The notes: generated by a model not told the origin, from the letters alone. 64,000 bases of DNA from Marilutibacter chinensis (GCF_021725675.1 NZ_JAKJPO010000003.1:372001-436000); one strand, 5' to 3'; counted from the first letter of the stretch, positions 1-9,900 are shown. Numbers and translations are program-made.

Positions 1-999
1 CTGCGGACCCATTTCGAGGGCCTCGCTGACCGGGTACCAGCGCGCCTTGTCGGCATCGTCGCCGCCGCGCACCGGCGGCAGGTCGCCGGCCGGAAAGTCG
101 AAGTGGAAGGCGTGGGTCACGGTGCGACCACGCTGCGAGCGTTCGGGGTGATCGAACACGTGCTGCCCCTTGATCGAACCCTTGAGCACCGGCACGGGCA
201 CCTTGAGCCGGGTTTCCTCGCGCAGCTCGCGCAGGCAACTGGCAAGGATGCTCTCGTCCTGGTGAACAAAGCCGCCCGGCAGCGCCCACAGGCCCTTGCC
301 CGGCTCGGCGCGGCGGCGCACCAGCAGTACGTGGCCCGAGTGCACGACCACCGCGTCGGTGGTGACGAAGGTCGGCGGATACGGGGCATCGGCCCAGGCC
401 GCACGGTACTGGTCGATGAAGCGGTGTTCGGCGACCAATTGGGTGAACGCGGGCGAGTTCTTGCGGAAGGCCTCGAGCATGTCGAACACCGGGCCGGGCA
501 CATTGGCGCGGATCAGCATCAGCCCGCCGTGGCTGTCGAGCTGGTTGGCCTCGAACAGGTAGCGGCGCAACTCGGTCGCCGACAACGTGGCGGTGTGCTG
601 CACGTCGACCAGCGGCCACTGCGGGAACTCTTGCAGGTAGTAGCTGCTGGCGTCCTTGTCCTGGCCAATCAGCCCGACCTTTGCGTCGGCCGCGCCGCCA
701 TCGGCCTTGATCGCCTCGGCGACGCTGCGCTGGACCGCGGCGACCCATAGCGCCTCGTTGTAGAGGTGGTCGCGCAACGGTCGCACGATCAGGCGCTGCT
801 CATCGTCCGCGAGCGCGGCGCGGACCATGACCTCGCGCTCGGCGACGGTCCAGGGGTTGCGGATGGTGCGGGGGGTATCGGCAGAGCCGACCAGAAGGAT
901 CAGCTTGCGGGCCCGGCCCAGTGCGAGGCGGGCGACGGCGGCGTGGCCGTTGTGGAACGGCTCGAAGCGGCCAATGAAGACCAGGTAATCGTATTCCAT
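1..999 (-). CDS. nadM: Bifunctional NMN adenylyltransferase / Nudix hydrolase (3' end outside window)
   Basis: The protein joins NMN to ATP to make NAD and carries a C-terminal Nudix hydrolase domain for ADP-ribose-type substrates; it is cytosolic. The N-terminus shows the nucleotidyltransferase motif GRFEPFHNGH and a later LSATELRR segment matching the (I/L)SxTxxR motif. The Nudix box is visible near residues 240-265 (GGFVHQDESILAS followed by RELREET). The ATG at 999 is preceded by GAGGGAG at good spacing. All 333 codons to base 1 are open and no stop is reached, so the C-terminus lies outside the window. The family assignment is secure; the exact Nudix substrate is not readable from sequence. 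Confidence 0.9.
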   Translation of the reverse strand, partial: MEYDYLVFIGRFEPFHNGHAAVARLALGRARKLILLVGSADTPRTIRNPWTVAEREVMVRAALADDEQRLIVRPLRDHLYNEALWVAAVQRSVAEAIKADGGAADAKVGLIGQDKDASSYYLQEFPQWPLVDVQHTATLSATELRRYLFEANQLDSHGGLMLIRANVPGPVFDMLEAFRKNSPAFTQLVAEHRFIDQYRAAWADAPYPPTFVTTDAVVVHSGHVLLVRRRAEPGKGLWALPGGFVHQDESILASCLRELREETRLKVPVPVLKGSIKGQHVFDHPERSQRGRTVTHAFHFDFPAGDLPPVRGGDDADKARWYPVSEALEMGPQ

Positions 1000-1331
1000 G
1001 AGGCTCCCTCACGGTGGTGGTTGCCCCGGGTCTGTCCCAAGGCTCAAGTGAAATGCTACGCCTTCCGCATCCGGAGTCAAGCAACCCAAGGCTGATGCCC
1101 ACGGGCGCGTATGGCTGGGTACCCGGAGTTGCCCAGCGCTGTTTCTGCAAGTGAAAAGTTACTCTGTATGTAGCTTCTCATTCGCCCGTAGAACCCGGCC
1201 CAATGGCATGAATCATTGCGGATGCAATTGTGCAGCAACCTCTTGCACAAATTCCCGACCGGGGGGCATGCGGCAACTCGAGGTTGGTTAGCCGTGTCAG
1301 ATCGTGTCTCCCCCCAGAGAACTCGGTTGAC
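1000..1331. other. Intergenic region at the left edge of the accessory island
   Basis: About 330 bases between the divergently placed start of the NadM-type gene and the end of the first island gene. It must hold the nadM promoter, but I see no convincing -35/-10 pair, no tRNA and no clear direct repeat that could be an attachment site. Base composition falls from the NadM gene towards the island. Confidence 0.4.
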
Positions 1332-1871
1332 CTATACATTCGTCTTGGCGCGCGCAGCTCGTCGTCTCAGGTCCGCTTCAGTGGCAGGCCGTAGCTGGAT
1401 GAACTCGGCCTCCGGCACGGCACCGAACTGCTGGCAAAACGGCAAGTAGACCCGGATCTGCCAACTGTCTTCGGCTGCGTCGGCCGCAAACGGATGCAAG
1501 ATCTCGCCGTCCGAATCCACCCGGTCGATGCGGAGCAACCCAGAGCGCGGATAAGGGCGTGATCTTCTCGAACGTCGATCCGCCATCATGGTCTCGATGG
1601 CTCCATGCGGATAACCGGGGTGAGCGCTTTGGCGGCGCGCCTCCAGTGCCGACCGAGTCGCATCTTCCAACGACCGATGAGCCTGCCCGACCTCGATCTC
1701 GTCGAAGCACATCTCGGGCAAGGCATAGGGCGGCCCACTGAACCATGCCTCGTCAAGATCGGGTAGCAATTCGATGGCCAGGATCGTGCGTCGGCCTATG
1801 TCGGTGCAGCGCCACCGCTGGCCCGTGCAGGTCATGAACTCAAGGCCGATCTCGAATTCATCCAGTCTCAT
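1332..1871 (-). CDS. Conserved hypothetical protein of mobile-element type
   Basis: A 179-residue protein starting MRLDEFEIGLEFMT. The open frame continues upstream to 1994, but the extra 41 codons look non-coding, so I take the ATG at 1871. The N-terminal block (EFEIGLEF, RWRCTDIG, then WFSGPPYALPE and FDEIEVG) resembles short orphan proteins I recall from plasmids and integrated elements of Ralstonia and Xanthomonas; this is memory, not a search. There is no signal peptide or membrane segment and no catalytic motif I can name. It lies in the same orientation as the effector module but 236 bp from it, so operon membership is uncertain. Confidence 0.55.
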   Translation of the reverse strand: MRLDEFEIGLEFMTCTGQRWRCTDIGRRTILAIELLPDLDEAWFSGPPYALPEMCFDEIEVGQAHRSLEDATRSALEARRQSAHPGYPHGAIETMMADRRSRRSRPYPRSGLLRIDRVDSDGEILHPFAADAAEDSWQIRVYLPFCQQFGAVPEAEFIQLRPATEADLRRRAARAKTNV

Positions 1872-2107
1872 GGGGTGTGCGGACCTCAGTGCGTTCGGAG
1901 CGCGTCCACAATCATGATCGTGCCAAGGGCACGTTCGAGTATTGCCCCAGTCACTCAATTTCGCCTTCGCGCGAAGGCAACAGGTACGCTCCATTGCAAT
2001 GAAGGCAGGAGCGCGAAGCCTCCTGGTGTTCAGGATGTGTTTATCTTATCTTCTCTCGATAAGATTCCATAGCTACCAAAGCCTCATGCTCGGGGACCCC
2101 CTCTGGA

Positions 2108-2650
2108 TCACTGCGGCCGTGGCCTCGCTTGCCGGTACTGACGCTTGTCGCCCTGCGGCCGCCCGTTGGGGTCTGCGTTGATGCAGATTCGGCCATCGCA
2201 CACGATCGCATCCGAGGCAACAAACGCCTGCACAACGGGTACGGCGTTCTCGTAACGCTGAAGCTCCTCTTTGGTAGCAGCAAGCTCTCGGCGGTAGTAG
2301 CCCAACACTGCCCAGCCCACGACCAGAATCAATATGGCAAGGACAGCGATACCGCTGTACCAGGTCCATACGGTTTTGCTGGCGCCTCGCAACTGCAGCG
2401 AGGTGGTCGAAACGGCACGGTTGTACTCATCCGCCATTGGCGCGAAGGCCGCCTTGGCTTCTTCGGTGATTCTTGTCCGAGCGCCACTGACAATGCCGTT
2501 CACCCGCTGATCTACCTGGGCGACTTCGTTCTGCAGCGTCTGCAGCTTCTGATCGATCGCCGCCTGCATTCGCGCCTCGCGCTGCTCGAACTTGGCGACC
2601 AGTGCAGACAGCAATCGGGTCACTTCCTTCATTTGCTCGTTGCCGGACAT
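2108..2650 (-). CDS. Membrane-anchored coiled-coil protein, function unknown
   Basis: 180 residues. The first ~60 residues form a charged heptad-like helix ([18 protein letters not shown]), followed by an alanine-rich stretch and one strong transmembrane segment near residues 94-115 ([20 protein letters not shown]). A short C-terminal domain with a Cys pair follows ([15 protein letters not shown]). This layout resembles small proteins found beside relaxase or conjugation genes in Xanthomonadaceae mobile elements, but I cannot name the family. It starts 14 bp after the effector gene ends, so the two are probably co-transcribed. It could be a mobilisation accessory protein or part of the effector module; neither is shown. 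Confidence 0.6.
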   Translation of the reverse strand: MSGNEQMKEVTRLLSALVAKFEQREARMQAAIDQKLQTLQNEVAQVDQRVNGIVSGARTRITEEAKAAFAPMADEYNRAVSTTSLQLRGASKTVWTWYSGIAVLAILILVVGWAVLGYYRRELAATKEELQRYENAVPVVQAFVASDAIVCDGRICINADPNGRPQGDKRQYRQARPRPQ

Positions 2651-2664
2651 GGATTTTCCAATGA

Positions 2665-3924
2665 TCAGCCGAGAGAGAGCACGTGGCCCTGATTTTGCCT
2701 GGCCACTTCCTGTTGCTGACGCTCCCGCTCCTGAGCCGCGAGCATCTCATGCCCCTGTTGGACCATGGCTTGTACGTCGGGTGACTGTTCGATCTCGGCA
2801 CAAACCCGGGATATTTCGTCGTCGTTATCGGCATACAGCGCATCGGCGAGGCGATCCAGTTGTGGATCACCCGTACTTCCTGTTCGTTGGCTGTGCCGGT
2901 TGATCGGTTGTTCCAACTCCTGTGGCAAGCCAGAGCGATGATCGGGGTGATCTGGATGGCCTGGAGCGGGAGGACGCTCCGGCGCAGCGGGAGGCATCGG
3001 TTGGCCCTGCATGAAATGGTCCTGACGATCGACCTCCCGCGAGTGGGCAAGCGGGGCGAAATGCAGCGTCGCAGGGTCGATATCTCCAGTCTGCGGGATG
3101 CCGTGTTCGCGCTGAAAGTCGAGCAAAGCGCCCTGCATGCTGACGCGATAGACCCCATCTTGATCGAGAGGTCTTCCGCCAACGGCCTGATAGCCTTCGT
3201 TCGCCATTACCCGTTGAAGATCGCGGATGCGCTGGTTGGTTTCGCCCAGGCGGAAGGTGCCATCACCGACCACTTGTTGCGGTTCGACGTTCTCGCGGTG
3301 CTCTGCTTCTACTGGCAATCGTCCGCTGACTAGGTCCGACACGTAGTTCTCAAACTGCTGGTAATAGCGGGTATCCATCTCCATGTGAACATGCACGGCG
3401 CCCGTCTGTTGTCTACCTTGCGTTCCAAGCGCATCTCCGTATTCGACGGTCTGCCCTTCCGAAACCGCAATTGGATTCATGTGACGGATACGAGCTACTA
3501 CATCCCCGCCTTGGCGATCAAGGATGTCGACCAAGCCTTCACGCTCGCTCACACGGCCGATATAACCAGAAACAGGTGAAGGCACGTCGACGGCTCGCGC
3601 CGCCCGGGACATGGATGGATGGTTCGGATCTTCCAGGATGAAGTCCTTTTTCAATAGAACTTGGTCTGGATTCAGGCCAAATGTTCTCCCATCCCGCGCC
3701 ACTTCGATCTCTTGAAGCTCGCCGCCGATATAGGCATGCGCACGTCGTGGCTGGCCGTTGATGATCACGCCATCTTGCATCCTCGCATCACGGTTCGCTC
3801 CGGGGTGATGTGTTGCAAGGCTGTCGAAATCCGTTACCGGCTCATTGCTCTGCAGGCCATTCGGAGGCCTTGGTGGACCCAACTGGATGATGCGATAAGT
3901 TGATGGGGCTTGATCGTCAGTCAT
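2665..3924 (-). CDS. Putative type IV secretion bacteriolytic effector (M23-like plus peptidoglycan-binding domain)
   Basis: 419 residues with no signal peptide. Residues ~115-205 resemble an M23/lysostaphin-fold domain: a [14 protein letters not shown] strand, [13 protein letters not shown], and the zinc-type HVHME motif. Residues ~220-295 form a PG_binding_1 domain ([31 protein letters not shown]). A Pro/His/Asp linker (PGHPDHPDH) follows, then a Gln-rich tail ([14 protein letters not shown]). This order and the missing Sec signal match Xanthomonadaceae T4SS effectors exported through a C-terminal VirD4-interacting domain; only parts of that domain are recognisable here. The usual first M23 motif HxxxD is absent: RAARAVDV stands at that place. 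So it may be a degenerate or altered enzyme. A lipoprotein gene lies 24 bp upstream in the same operon and is a likely immunity partner. Confidence 0.65.
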   Translation of the reverse strand: MTDDQAPSTYRIIQLGPPRPPNGLQSNEPVTDFDSLATHHPGANRDARMQDGVIINGQPRRAHAYIGGELQEIEVARDGRTFGLNPDQVLLKKDFILEDPNHPSMSRAARAVDVPSPVSGYIGRVSEREGLVDILDRQGGDVVARIRHMNPIAVSEGQTVEYGDALGTQGRQQTGAVHVHMEMDTRYYQQFENYVSDLVSGRLPVEAEHRENVEPQQVVGDGTFRLGETNQRIRDLQRVMANEGYQAVGGRPLDQDGVYRVSMQGALLDFQREHGIPQTGDIDPATLHFAPLAHSREVDRQDHFMQGQPMPPAAPERPPAPGHPDHPDHRSGLPQELEQPINRHSQRTGSTGDPQLDRLADALYADNDDEISRVCAEIEQSPDVQAMVQQGHEMLAAQERERQQQEVARQNQGHVLSLG

Positions 3925-3948
3925 GGCAGTACCTCGCGGTTTCCTTCC

Positions 3949-4587
3949 CTATTCGACCTTATACAGGTCGGTTCGCACGTCTCCGCACCTGAAGTAGCTT
4001 GATGTGCGCTCTTCGGCGGCTTTGTACGGCTCCCAACTCAGTCGCTCTTGCTGAAGCTCCAATAGGTACGCTTCAACTTCAATCCCCGTGTCATCTGCTG
4101 GTATTGAGTCAATGCCGACTTGTACTTCTACCCGCCAGGAGCCATCGCCCAGGCTTGCAATTTCCCTGACGGCGTTGAAGTTGCCCTCGCCATACTCGGA
4201 ATATTCGTGGATCAGCCTCGGCGTGATCACAATGCTTCCGACCATCGATATCCACCCATCATCGGTTTCGCCGATGTCTTCAGGGAGCGCACGATATCTG
4301 TCGCATTGCGCACGACCCGTAGCATCATCTTGATACCAGACTCCATGCAGCACAGTGGGCAGCGCAACCGGCTGACTCTGTGAGGCAAGGGGAGCGGCGG
4401 GAGTCTCTGCGGGTGCCGGCGGCCTGACATTCCGAGCGCATCCAAGGCCACTCAGGGAGAGAGCCAGCAGCCCCGCAAGCAGGGCTACACGCCTATTCGG
4501 GATTCGTCGGCAGCGAGCGGATCGTGGTACGGGTTGTGCCGTACCGCTATGCCAATGGAGGGCGGATCGGTGAGGGCTCGCAGCCAT
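3949..4587 (-). CDS. Lipoprotein, candidate immunity protein for the adjacent effector
   Basis: 212 residues as opened at 4587. The signal sequence runs RRVALLAGLLALSLSGLGC, with a lipobox ending at Cys50, so the mature protein would be lipid-anchored in the envelope. The first ~30 residues are unusually long for a signal peptide; a later GTG start near the VALLAG segment is possible. The mature part begins with a Pro/Ala linker and continues as a compact domain containing LHGVWYQDDATGRAQCDRY and a terminal YFRCGD, so a disulfide is possible. In Xanthomonadaceae, periplasmic lipoproteins encoded next to T4SS effectors neutralise them; position here (upstream, 24 bp gap, same strand) fits that role. 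The immunity function is inferred from context only. Confidence 0.6.
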   Translation of the reverse strand: MAASPHRSALHWHSGTAQPVPRSARCRRIPNRRVALLAGLLALSLSGLGCARNVRPPAPAETPAAPLASQSQPVALPTVLHGVWYQDDATGRAQCDRYRALPEDIGETDDGWISMVGSIVITPRLIHEYSEYGEGNFNAVREIASLGDGSWRVEVQVGIDSIPADDTGIEVEAYLLELQQERLSWEPYKAAEERTSSYFRCGDVRTDLYKVE

Positions 4588-4767
4588 TGGGTGTCCTGTT
4601 CGTCCTTTCAGGTATCTCGGAGTCTAGCCAAATATTGACTCTGGTCCTACACGCTTCGGGTAGGAATTTTCCTATGTGGCGTCGGATAATGGCTCGGCGT
4701 CCATGAAACTGCCCTGTCACTGTGGCGAAGCTGGATGGTGACCTGCGACTCCTGAGGGCACAGGTCG

Positions 4768-5592
4768 TCAGAAGTCACACAGATTCCAGTTGTCTGGATG
4801 CTCCCAGACGCTTTCTTCCAGTGGTCGTTGTAGCAGGAACTGACCGTTCGCCGGGTTGAAGTTGCGAACGATGCGGATCCTAATCCGTCCCGTCTGCTCG
4901 TTCGCCTGTTCGGTGTAGCCGGCGTATCCCAATCCATGGCGGACCGTGCACAGGCTGGCCCCGATCTGCCGCTTGGCGGGGGCGCTCTCGGCGTTGGCGC
5001 GGGCTTTGACCCTTTTTTGCTCCAGTTGAGCTTCCTGCGCCTGCCTCCCCGCCAGGGCTCTACGGGCATTGGCCTCGGCAACCGACTGCTGCCGGATCGT
5101 GAACTTGACCGGCTGCTGCTGTTCTGGGACGCGGAATCCCTTGTCCCAGTAGTCGACCGAGTCGCAGGGTTCGTCGCTGGCGAGCCAAGTTTTGGGTTGG
5201 AGTTCGAAGGTTTCGACATCGACAGCCGCATAGTGACGCACTCGCGTGTCGCACCTGTACCCGCGGACGTAGGCGTAGAAAGGCCGACGCTCGGCCTTGT
5301 TCTCCAGAATCAAGGGGATCAAAGCGTAGCGTCGCCCATCGATCTGCGCCTCCCGGGCCACCCGATGGGTGCCGGCAGGCACGATCCAGAACTCCCCGGT
5401 TCGCAGGGGGTTGGCTGGACGCAGGGTCAGCCCATCGCTGGTGATCTCCATCTCGATCGACGGATCGACCGGGACAGTACGGCCTCTTTCCTTCGCCAGC
5501 CCGCTTGCCGGGAGCATTCCCAGTACGAGGCTCAGCAGGACCAGTCCGGGAGCGATCCTGCGCCACATGAGGGTCGTCATGCGTCCTTTCAT
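4768..5592 (-). CDS. Hypothetical secreted protein
   Basis: About 274 residues from the chosen start MKGRMTTLMW. The open frame extends to 5676 but would overlap the divergent XRE gene. A signal peptide is clear (RRIAPGLVLLSLVLGMLPASGLA). The mature protein has a predicted beta-rich first half (EMEITSDGLTLRP, GEFWIVPAGTHRVAREAQIDG) with several cysteines, an alanine/glutamine-rich helical stretch near residues 195-225, and a C-terminal GYTEQANEQTGRIRIRI segment. I do not recognise the family. It is divergent from the XRE gene with only 73 bp between the starts, so the regulator may control it. Confidence 0.55.
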   Translation of the reverse strand: MKGRMTTLMWRRIAPGLVLLSLVLGMLPASGLAKERGRTVPVDPSIEMEITSDGLTLRPANPLRTGEFWIVPAGTHRVAREAQIDGRRYALIPLILENKAERRPFYAYVRGYRCDTRVRHYAAVDVETFELQPKTWLASDEPCDSVDYWDKGFRVPEQQQPVKFTIRQQSVAEANARRALAGRQAQEAQLEQKRVKARANAESAPAKRQIGASLCTVRHGLGYAGYTEQANEQTGRIRIRIVRNFNPANGQFLLQRPLEESVWEHPDNWNLCDF

Positions 5593-5665
5593 GCTTATGG
5601 AATCTATAAGTAGACTACCTATAAGACTGTAGAGCTTTAGCTGCCGGATTTCTAGGGTGACGGCC

Positions 5666-5893
5666 ATGACCGCCACCCTTCCTCAGCGCCTGGGCATGGC
5701 CTTCCGCAAACGCCGGGAGGCGCTGGGTTACAGCCAGGAGAGCTATGCCGACGCGATCGGCATGCATCGCACTTACTACAGCGCGATCGAGCGCGGGGAG
5801 AAGAACCTGCAACTGGATACCCTGGAGCGGGTCTGTGAAGGCCTGGAAATCCCGATCTGGGAAGTCCTCAAGGAGGCCGAGGGCAGGCCGTAG
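5666..5893 (+). CDS. XRE-family HTH transcriptional regulator
   Basis: A 75-residue DNA-binding protein consisting essentially of one Cro/CI-type helix-turn-helix: RLGMAFRKRREALGYSQESYA, then IGMHRTYYSAIERGEKN and a last helix LERVCEGLEIPI. I chose the ATG at 5666 over the in-frame GTG at 5657 because AGGG at 5654-5657 gives better spacing. It faces away from the secreted-protein gene and is the only regulator in the island. Two related palindromes start 24 bp after its stop codon and are candidate operators. The family call is secure; its targets are inferred. Confidence 0.85.
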   Translation: MTATLPQRLGMAFRKRREALGYSQESYADAIGMHRTYYSAIERGEKNLQLDTLERVCEGLEIPIWEVLKEAEGRP

Positions 5894-5916
5894 CCCCGCA
5901 ACACCCGCGTCAGGGT

Positions 5917-5943
5917 AATTTGGCAACAAGCTGTTGCCCAATT
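5917..5943. promoter_or_regulatory. Palindrome copy 1 (candidate operator)
   Basis: A dyad centred at 5930: perfect arms GGCAACA/TGTTGCC around AGC, extended by AATT on the left and its complement on the right, with one mismatched pair. It shares the core CAACA-n-GCTGTT and flanking CCAATT with a second copy whose centre is 65 bp away. The spacing of about six helical turns suits cooperative binding. It lies just downstream of the XRE gene. It is not followed by a T-run, so a terminator is less likely. Confidence 0.5.
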
Positions 5944-5980
5944 GGATCCTCTTTCAGGCTTCGGCCAAGGCAAGATGCCG

Positions 5981-6009
5981 AAATTGTCCAACAGGCTGTT
6001 AGCCAATTT
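5981..6009. promoter_or_regulatory. Palindrome copy 2 (candidate operator)
   Basis: A 29-bp near-perfect dyad centred at 5995, of the form AAATTGnCnAACAGnCTGTTnGnCAATTT. It matches copy 1 in the core and AATTT flanks. Whether the XRE protein, an integrase or another factor binds it cannot be read from sequence. Confidence 0.5.
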
Positions 6010-6546
6010 CCCCAAGGGCACAATCTGGCGTTCCTGACTACGCGCTCTTGACCAAGCAGAACGCGCTGCATAGGTTCCTGCACCAACTGGCACAGTTATC
6101 CCTGTCAGCGACCCGAAAAGAGTCGACTAGCCATGTCAGAGCCGCGCTTTCATCAGCTGAGCCTTGAGCTCAAACAGGAATATTTCCGGTAGATAATCAA
6201 TCACTTACCGATCGCGCAGGCGTCCCTGACATGGTTAGCCTGCCTCGACAGGTTCGGCCACCGAGGGGCGGGGCGGAGCCGGAATCCCGCGTCGCGTGAA
6301 GGCACGGCCGGCGGTCTGGCCTCCCCGGCCCGTCCGGCCGTGCCGGGAGCGGCTCGATCGCAGGGCGTCCGCCTCGCGACATCCCGCACCGATGCCCGGC
6401 GTCGATGCAGCGCGGCGCATGCCTGCATGAATGCCGAAGCCGGATGAGTTCCGACCGCGACTCCCGCCGAAAGGCAAAGCAAACGAGCGGCTCGTTCATT
6501 CGATCCGGTGACGCCAGGCCGAGGCGCGATCGCGGTTCGGATCGTC

Positions 6547-6572
6547 GGCGCCTGAAGAAGGCGCCTGAAGAA
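6547..6572. repeat. 13-bp perfect tandem duplication
   Basis: GGCGCCTGAAGAA occurs twice head to tail about 340 bp upstream of the NRPS start. Each unit contains the palindrome GGCGCC. It could be replication slippage or a paired regulator site in the leader of the biosynthetic operon; nothing else supports either reading. Confidence 0.5.
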
Positions 6573-6912
6573 CATGTCTTCGCTCGATGCAATCAACCTC
6601 TCGCATTGACATCGCGTTGACGCGATCTTCACCGGAATCCCTTCACCACGCGTAGACATCGGAACCCAAAGCGTGATTTTGCCCACGCAACGTTCGACGT
6701 GCGGTGGACATGTCACCGACGCGCTGACATACCTACGTCGACGGCCGCTGCCGCGCCACTCGACCTCACTCTCCAGGAACCACCGGAAGCCGCGAAAAAA
6801 CCCGACCCCGACTCACGAAAACCAGCAAGGCGGACTTCTCGCACAAGGATGAGGTGAGGACCGGCGCGACATACGGAACACGTTGCTCCCGCCCCCACGA
6901 AAAGGAACTTCG

Positions 6913-9900
6913 ATGAACGAGTCATCCCGGGTTTCGCTGCCCCTGACCGTCGCCCAGCGCGGACTGTGGGTCGGCCAGAAGATCGCTTCGGCCGACGCCA
7001 CGCTCAACATCGCCGAGGCGATCGAGATATCCGGCCCGATCGACCCCGTGCAGTTCCGGCGTGCGCTGCACCAGGTGGTCCGCGAAGCCGAAACGCTGCG
7101 CGTGCAGGTGATCGAGGAGGAGGGCAAGCCGCGGCAGATCGTCCGGCCCGCCCACGACGGCCCGTCCGACGACGAGCTGCTCCACGACGACACCTTTCCC
7201 TTCATCGATGTCAGCGCCGAGACCGATCCCCGCGCGGCGGCCGAGGCGTGGATGCGCGCCGAGCTGGTCCGGCCGGTCGACCTGGCGCGCGATCCGCTAT
7301 GGGTCGCGGCATTGTTCAAGGCCGCCGAGGACCGCTACTTCTGGTATCAGCGCGCGCATCACGTGGTGTACGACGGCTACAGCGGCGGCATGGTGGTCCG
7401 GCGCGTGGCGCAGCTGTACTCGGCCTATGTCGCCGGACGCGAACCGGAACCGTGCGGGTTCGGTTCGCTGGCGGCGCTTGTCGAGGCGGAGGCGGCGTAT
7501 CGCGAATCGAAGCGGTTCCAGCGCGACCGCGAATACTGGCTGGAGCAGCTCGCCGAACTGCCGGAAGCGGTGACCCTGGCGCGCGGCGTCCGCAGCAACG
7601 AGGGCGGCCTGCGCCACAGCATCGGCTATCTGCCGATCGCGCAGGCCCGGCAACTGGACGAACTGGGCCGACGGCATTCGGCCAGCCTGCCGCAGGTGAT
7701 GATCGCCTTGATCGCCGCCTACTTCCATCGTGCGACCGGCGCCGACGATCTGGTATTCGGCATGCCGGTGTCCGGGCGGGTCGGCGCCGCCCTGCGCGCT
7801 TCGCCCGGCATGGTCGCCAACGCGGTGACGATCCGCCTTTCGTTCACGCCGGAGTCGACCGCGGCCGGGCTGTTCGCGCAGGTTTCGAAGGTCGTGAAGC
7901 AGGCGCTGCGTCACCAGCAGTACCGCTACGAGGACCTGCGCCGGGATCTGGGGCTGATCGGCCAGGACCGGCACATCGCCCGCCTGGGCGTCAACATCGA
8001 GCCCTTCGACTACCAGCTGGATTTCGGCGGCGCCGGGGCGACTTCGCACAACCTCTCCAACGGCTCGCAGGAAGATCTCACCGTCTTCGTCTTCGATCGC
8101 GGCAACGACAGCGACCCGTGCATCTACTTCGATGCCAGCCCGTCGCTCTATCCGATGGCCGAGCTCGACGAGCACCGCCGCCGATTGATGCGGCTGATCG
8201 ACGCGGTGCTGGCCGATCCCGGGCAGCCGCTGGACCGGATCGACATCCTGGGCGATGCCGAGCGCAGGCGCCTGCTGATCGATTTCAACGACACCGCCGC
8301 TCCGCTGGAGGAAACCAGTCTGCCGCAGCGGGTCGGGCGGCGGGCGGCCACGACCCCGGAGGCGGTCGCCGTCGTCTCCGGCGACGCCGTGTTGACGTAC
8401 CGCGAGCTGCATGAGCGCAGCGTCCGCCAGGCGCGCCGGCTGATCGCCGAAGGCGTGGGGCCCGGCGACATCGTCGCGGTCGCACTGCCGCGCGGCGAGC
8501 AGTTGCTGATCGCGTTGCTGGCGATCATGCGCAGCGGTGCGGCCTACCTGCCGATCGATCCGGACGGTCCCGCCGAGCGGGCCGCGATGATGCTCGAGGA
8601 TGCCGAGCCGGTGGCGATGATCGCGCTGCCCGAACGGCATCCGCGCCATGCGGGCGGCGGCCTGTTGCTGCTGTCCCCGGAGGAAGACGGAAGGGTCGCG
8701 GACCTGCCGAAGGAGCCCGACCTCTCCTCGCCGGAGGCGACCGCCTACGTGCTCTACACCTCCGGCTCCACCGGACGCCCCAAGGGCGTGGAAGTGACGC
8801 ACCGCAACCTCGGCAACTTCCTGCAGGGCATGCAGGCCGTCCTCGAGCCGGAACGGAGCGACCGCTTCCTGGCCCTCACCACGGTGTCCTTCGACATCGC
8901 CGCGCTCGAACTTTTCCTGCCGCTGGTGACGGGCGCGCGGGTGGTGATTGCCGGCGCCGGAGTCGCGCACGACCCACCGCGACTCGCGCGCCTGATCGGC
9001 GAACGCGGCATCACCCATGTGCAGGCCACGCCTTCGCTCTGGCGGGTGCTGCTCGCCAGCCGGGAAGCACGGCTCGACGGCGTCCATGCGCTGGTCGGTG
9101 GCGAGGCATTGGGCGCCGCGCTGGCCGCCGAGCTGAAGCGGCGCGCGGCGCGCGTCACCCAGTTCTACGGACCCACCGAGACGACCGTGTGGTCGACCGC
9201 TTTCGACCTGGACGAGGCCGCGACTCCGGACGGAGCAGGTGCGCACGCGCCTCCGATCGGCCGGCCGATCCTGAACACCCGCCTCTACGTGCTCGACGGC
9301 AACCGGCAGCCGGTCGTCACGGGCGCGATCGGCGAGCTGTACATCGGCGGCGCCGGCGTGGCGAAGGGCTACCTGCGCCGTCCGCAGCTGAACGCCGAAC
9401 GCTTTCTCGACGACCCCTTCGCCGCCGACGGCAGCCGCATGTACCGGACCGGCGACCGGGTCCGCTGGCTGGAAGGCGGCGTGCTCGAGTTCATCGGCCG
9501 CGTCGACGACCAGGTGAAGATACGCGGCCATCGCGTCGAGCTGGCCGAGATCGAGCACCAGCTCCTGGCGTGCACGGCGGTCGCCGCCGCGGCCGTCGCC
9601 GCGCATCGCGACGCGGAGAACGGCACGGCGCTCGCCGCCTACCTGGTGCCGGTCGGGGACGACCGGCCCGACTTCGCCGCCGTCCGCGGCGAGCTGGCGC
9701 GACGTTTGCCAGAAGCGATGATTCCATCGAGCTTCATGTGGCTGGAGCGCCTGCCGCTGACATCCAGCGGCAAGCTCGACCGCAAGGCGTTGCCGGTGCC
9801 CGAGCACCGCAGCCGCGCTCCCTACACCGAGCCCGCGACCGCGCTGGAGAAGAAGCTCGCGGCGCTGTGGCGGGAGGTCCTGAGGCTGGAACGGGTCGGC

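Larger units (their letters stand above)
5894..6912. other. 1-kb intergenic region between the island and the biosynthetic operon
   Basis: No convincing gene in either strand. The left part is island-like and less GC-rich, with two ~27-29 bp palindromes at 5917-6009. The right part, from about 6230, is very GC-rich and contains a 13-bp tandem duplication at 6547-6572. It must also contain the promoter of the NRPS operon. A TTGACA box occurs at 6606-6611 but I see no good -10 partner at the expected distance. The long minus-strand frames here have arginine/alanine-rich composition typical of non-coding high-GC DNA. Confidence 0.5.

Noticed and set aside
1285..6240. Possible attachment-site direct repeat (TGGTTAGCC) at both ends of the low-GC island
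   Set aside because: Only nine bases match, there is no tRNA or integrase gene, and a match this short is expected by chance over 5 kb.
6201..6716. 171-codon minus-strand frame in the long intergenic region
   Set aside because: No domain, no ribosome binding site, Arg/Ala/Pro-rich composition and overlap with an equally open second frame point to non-coding DNA.
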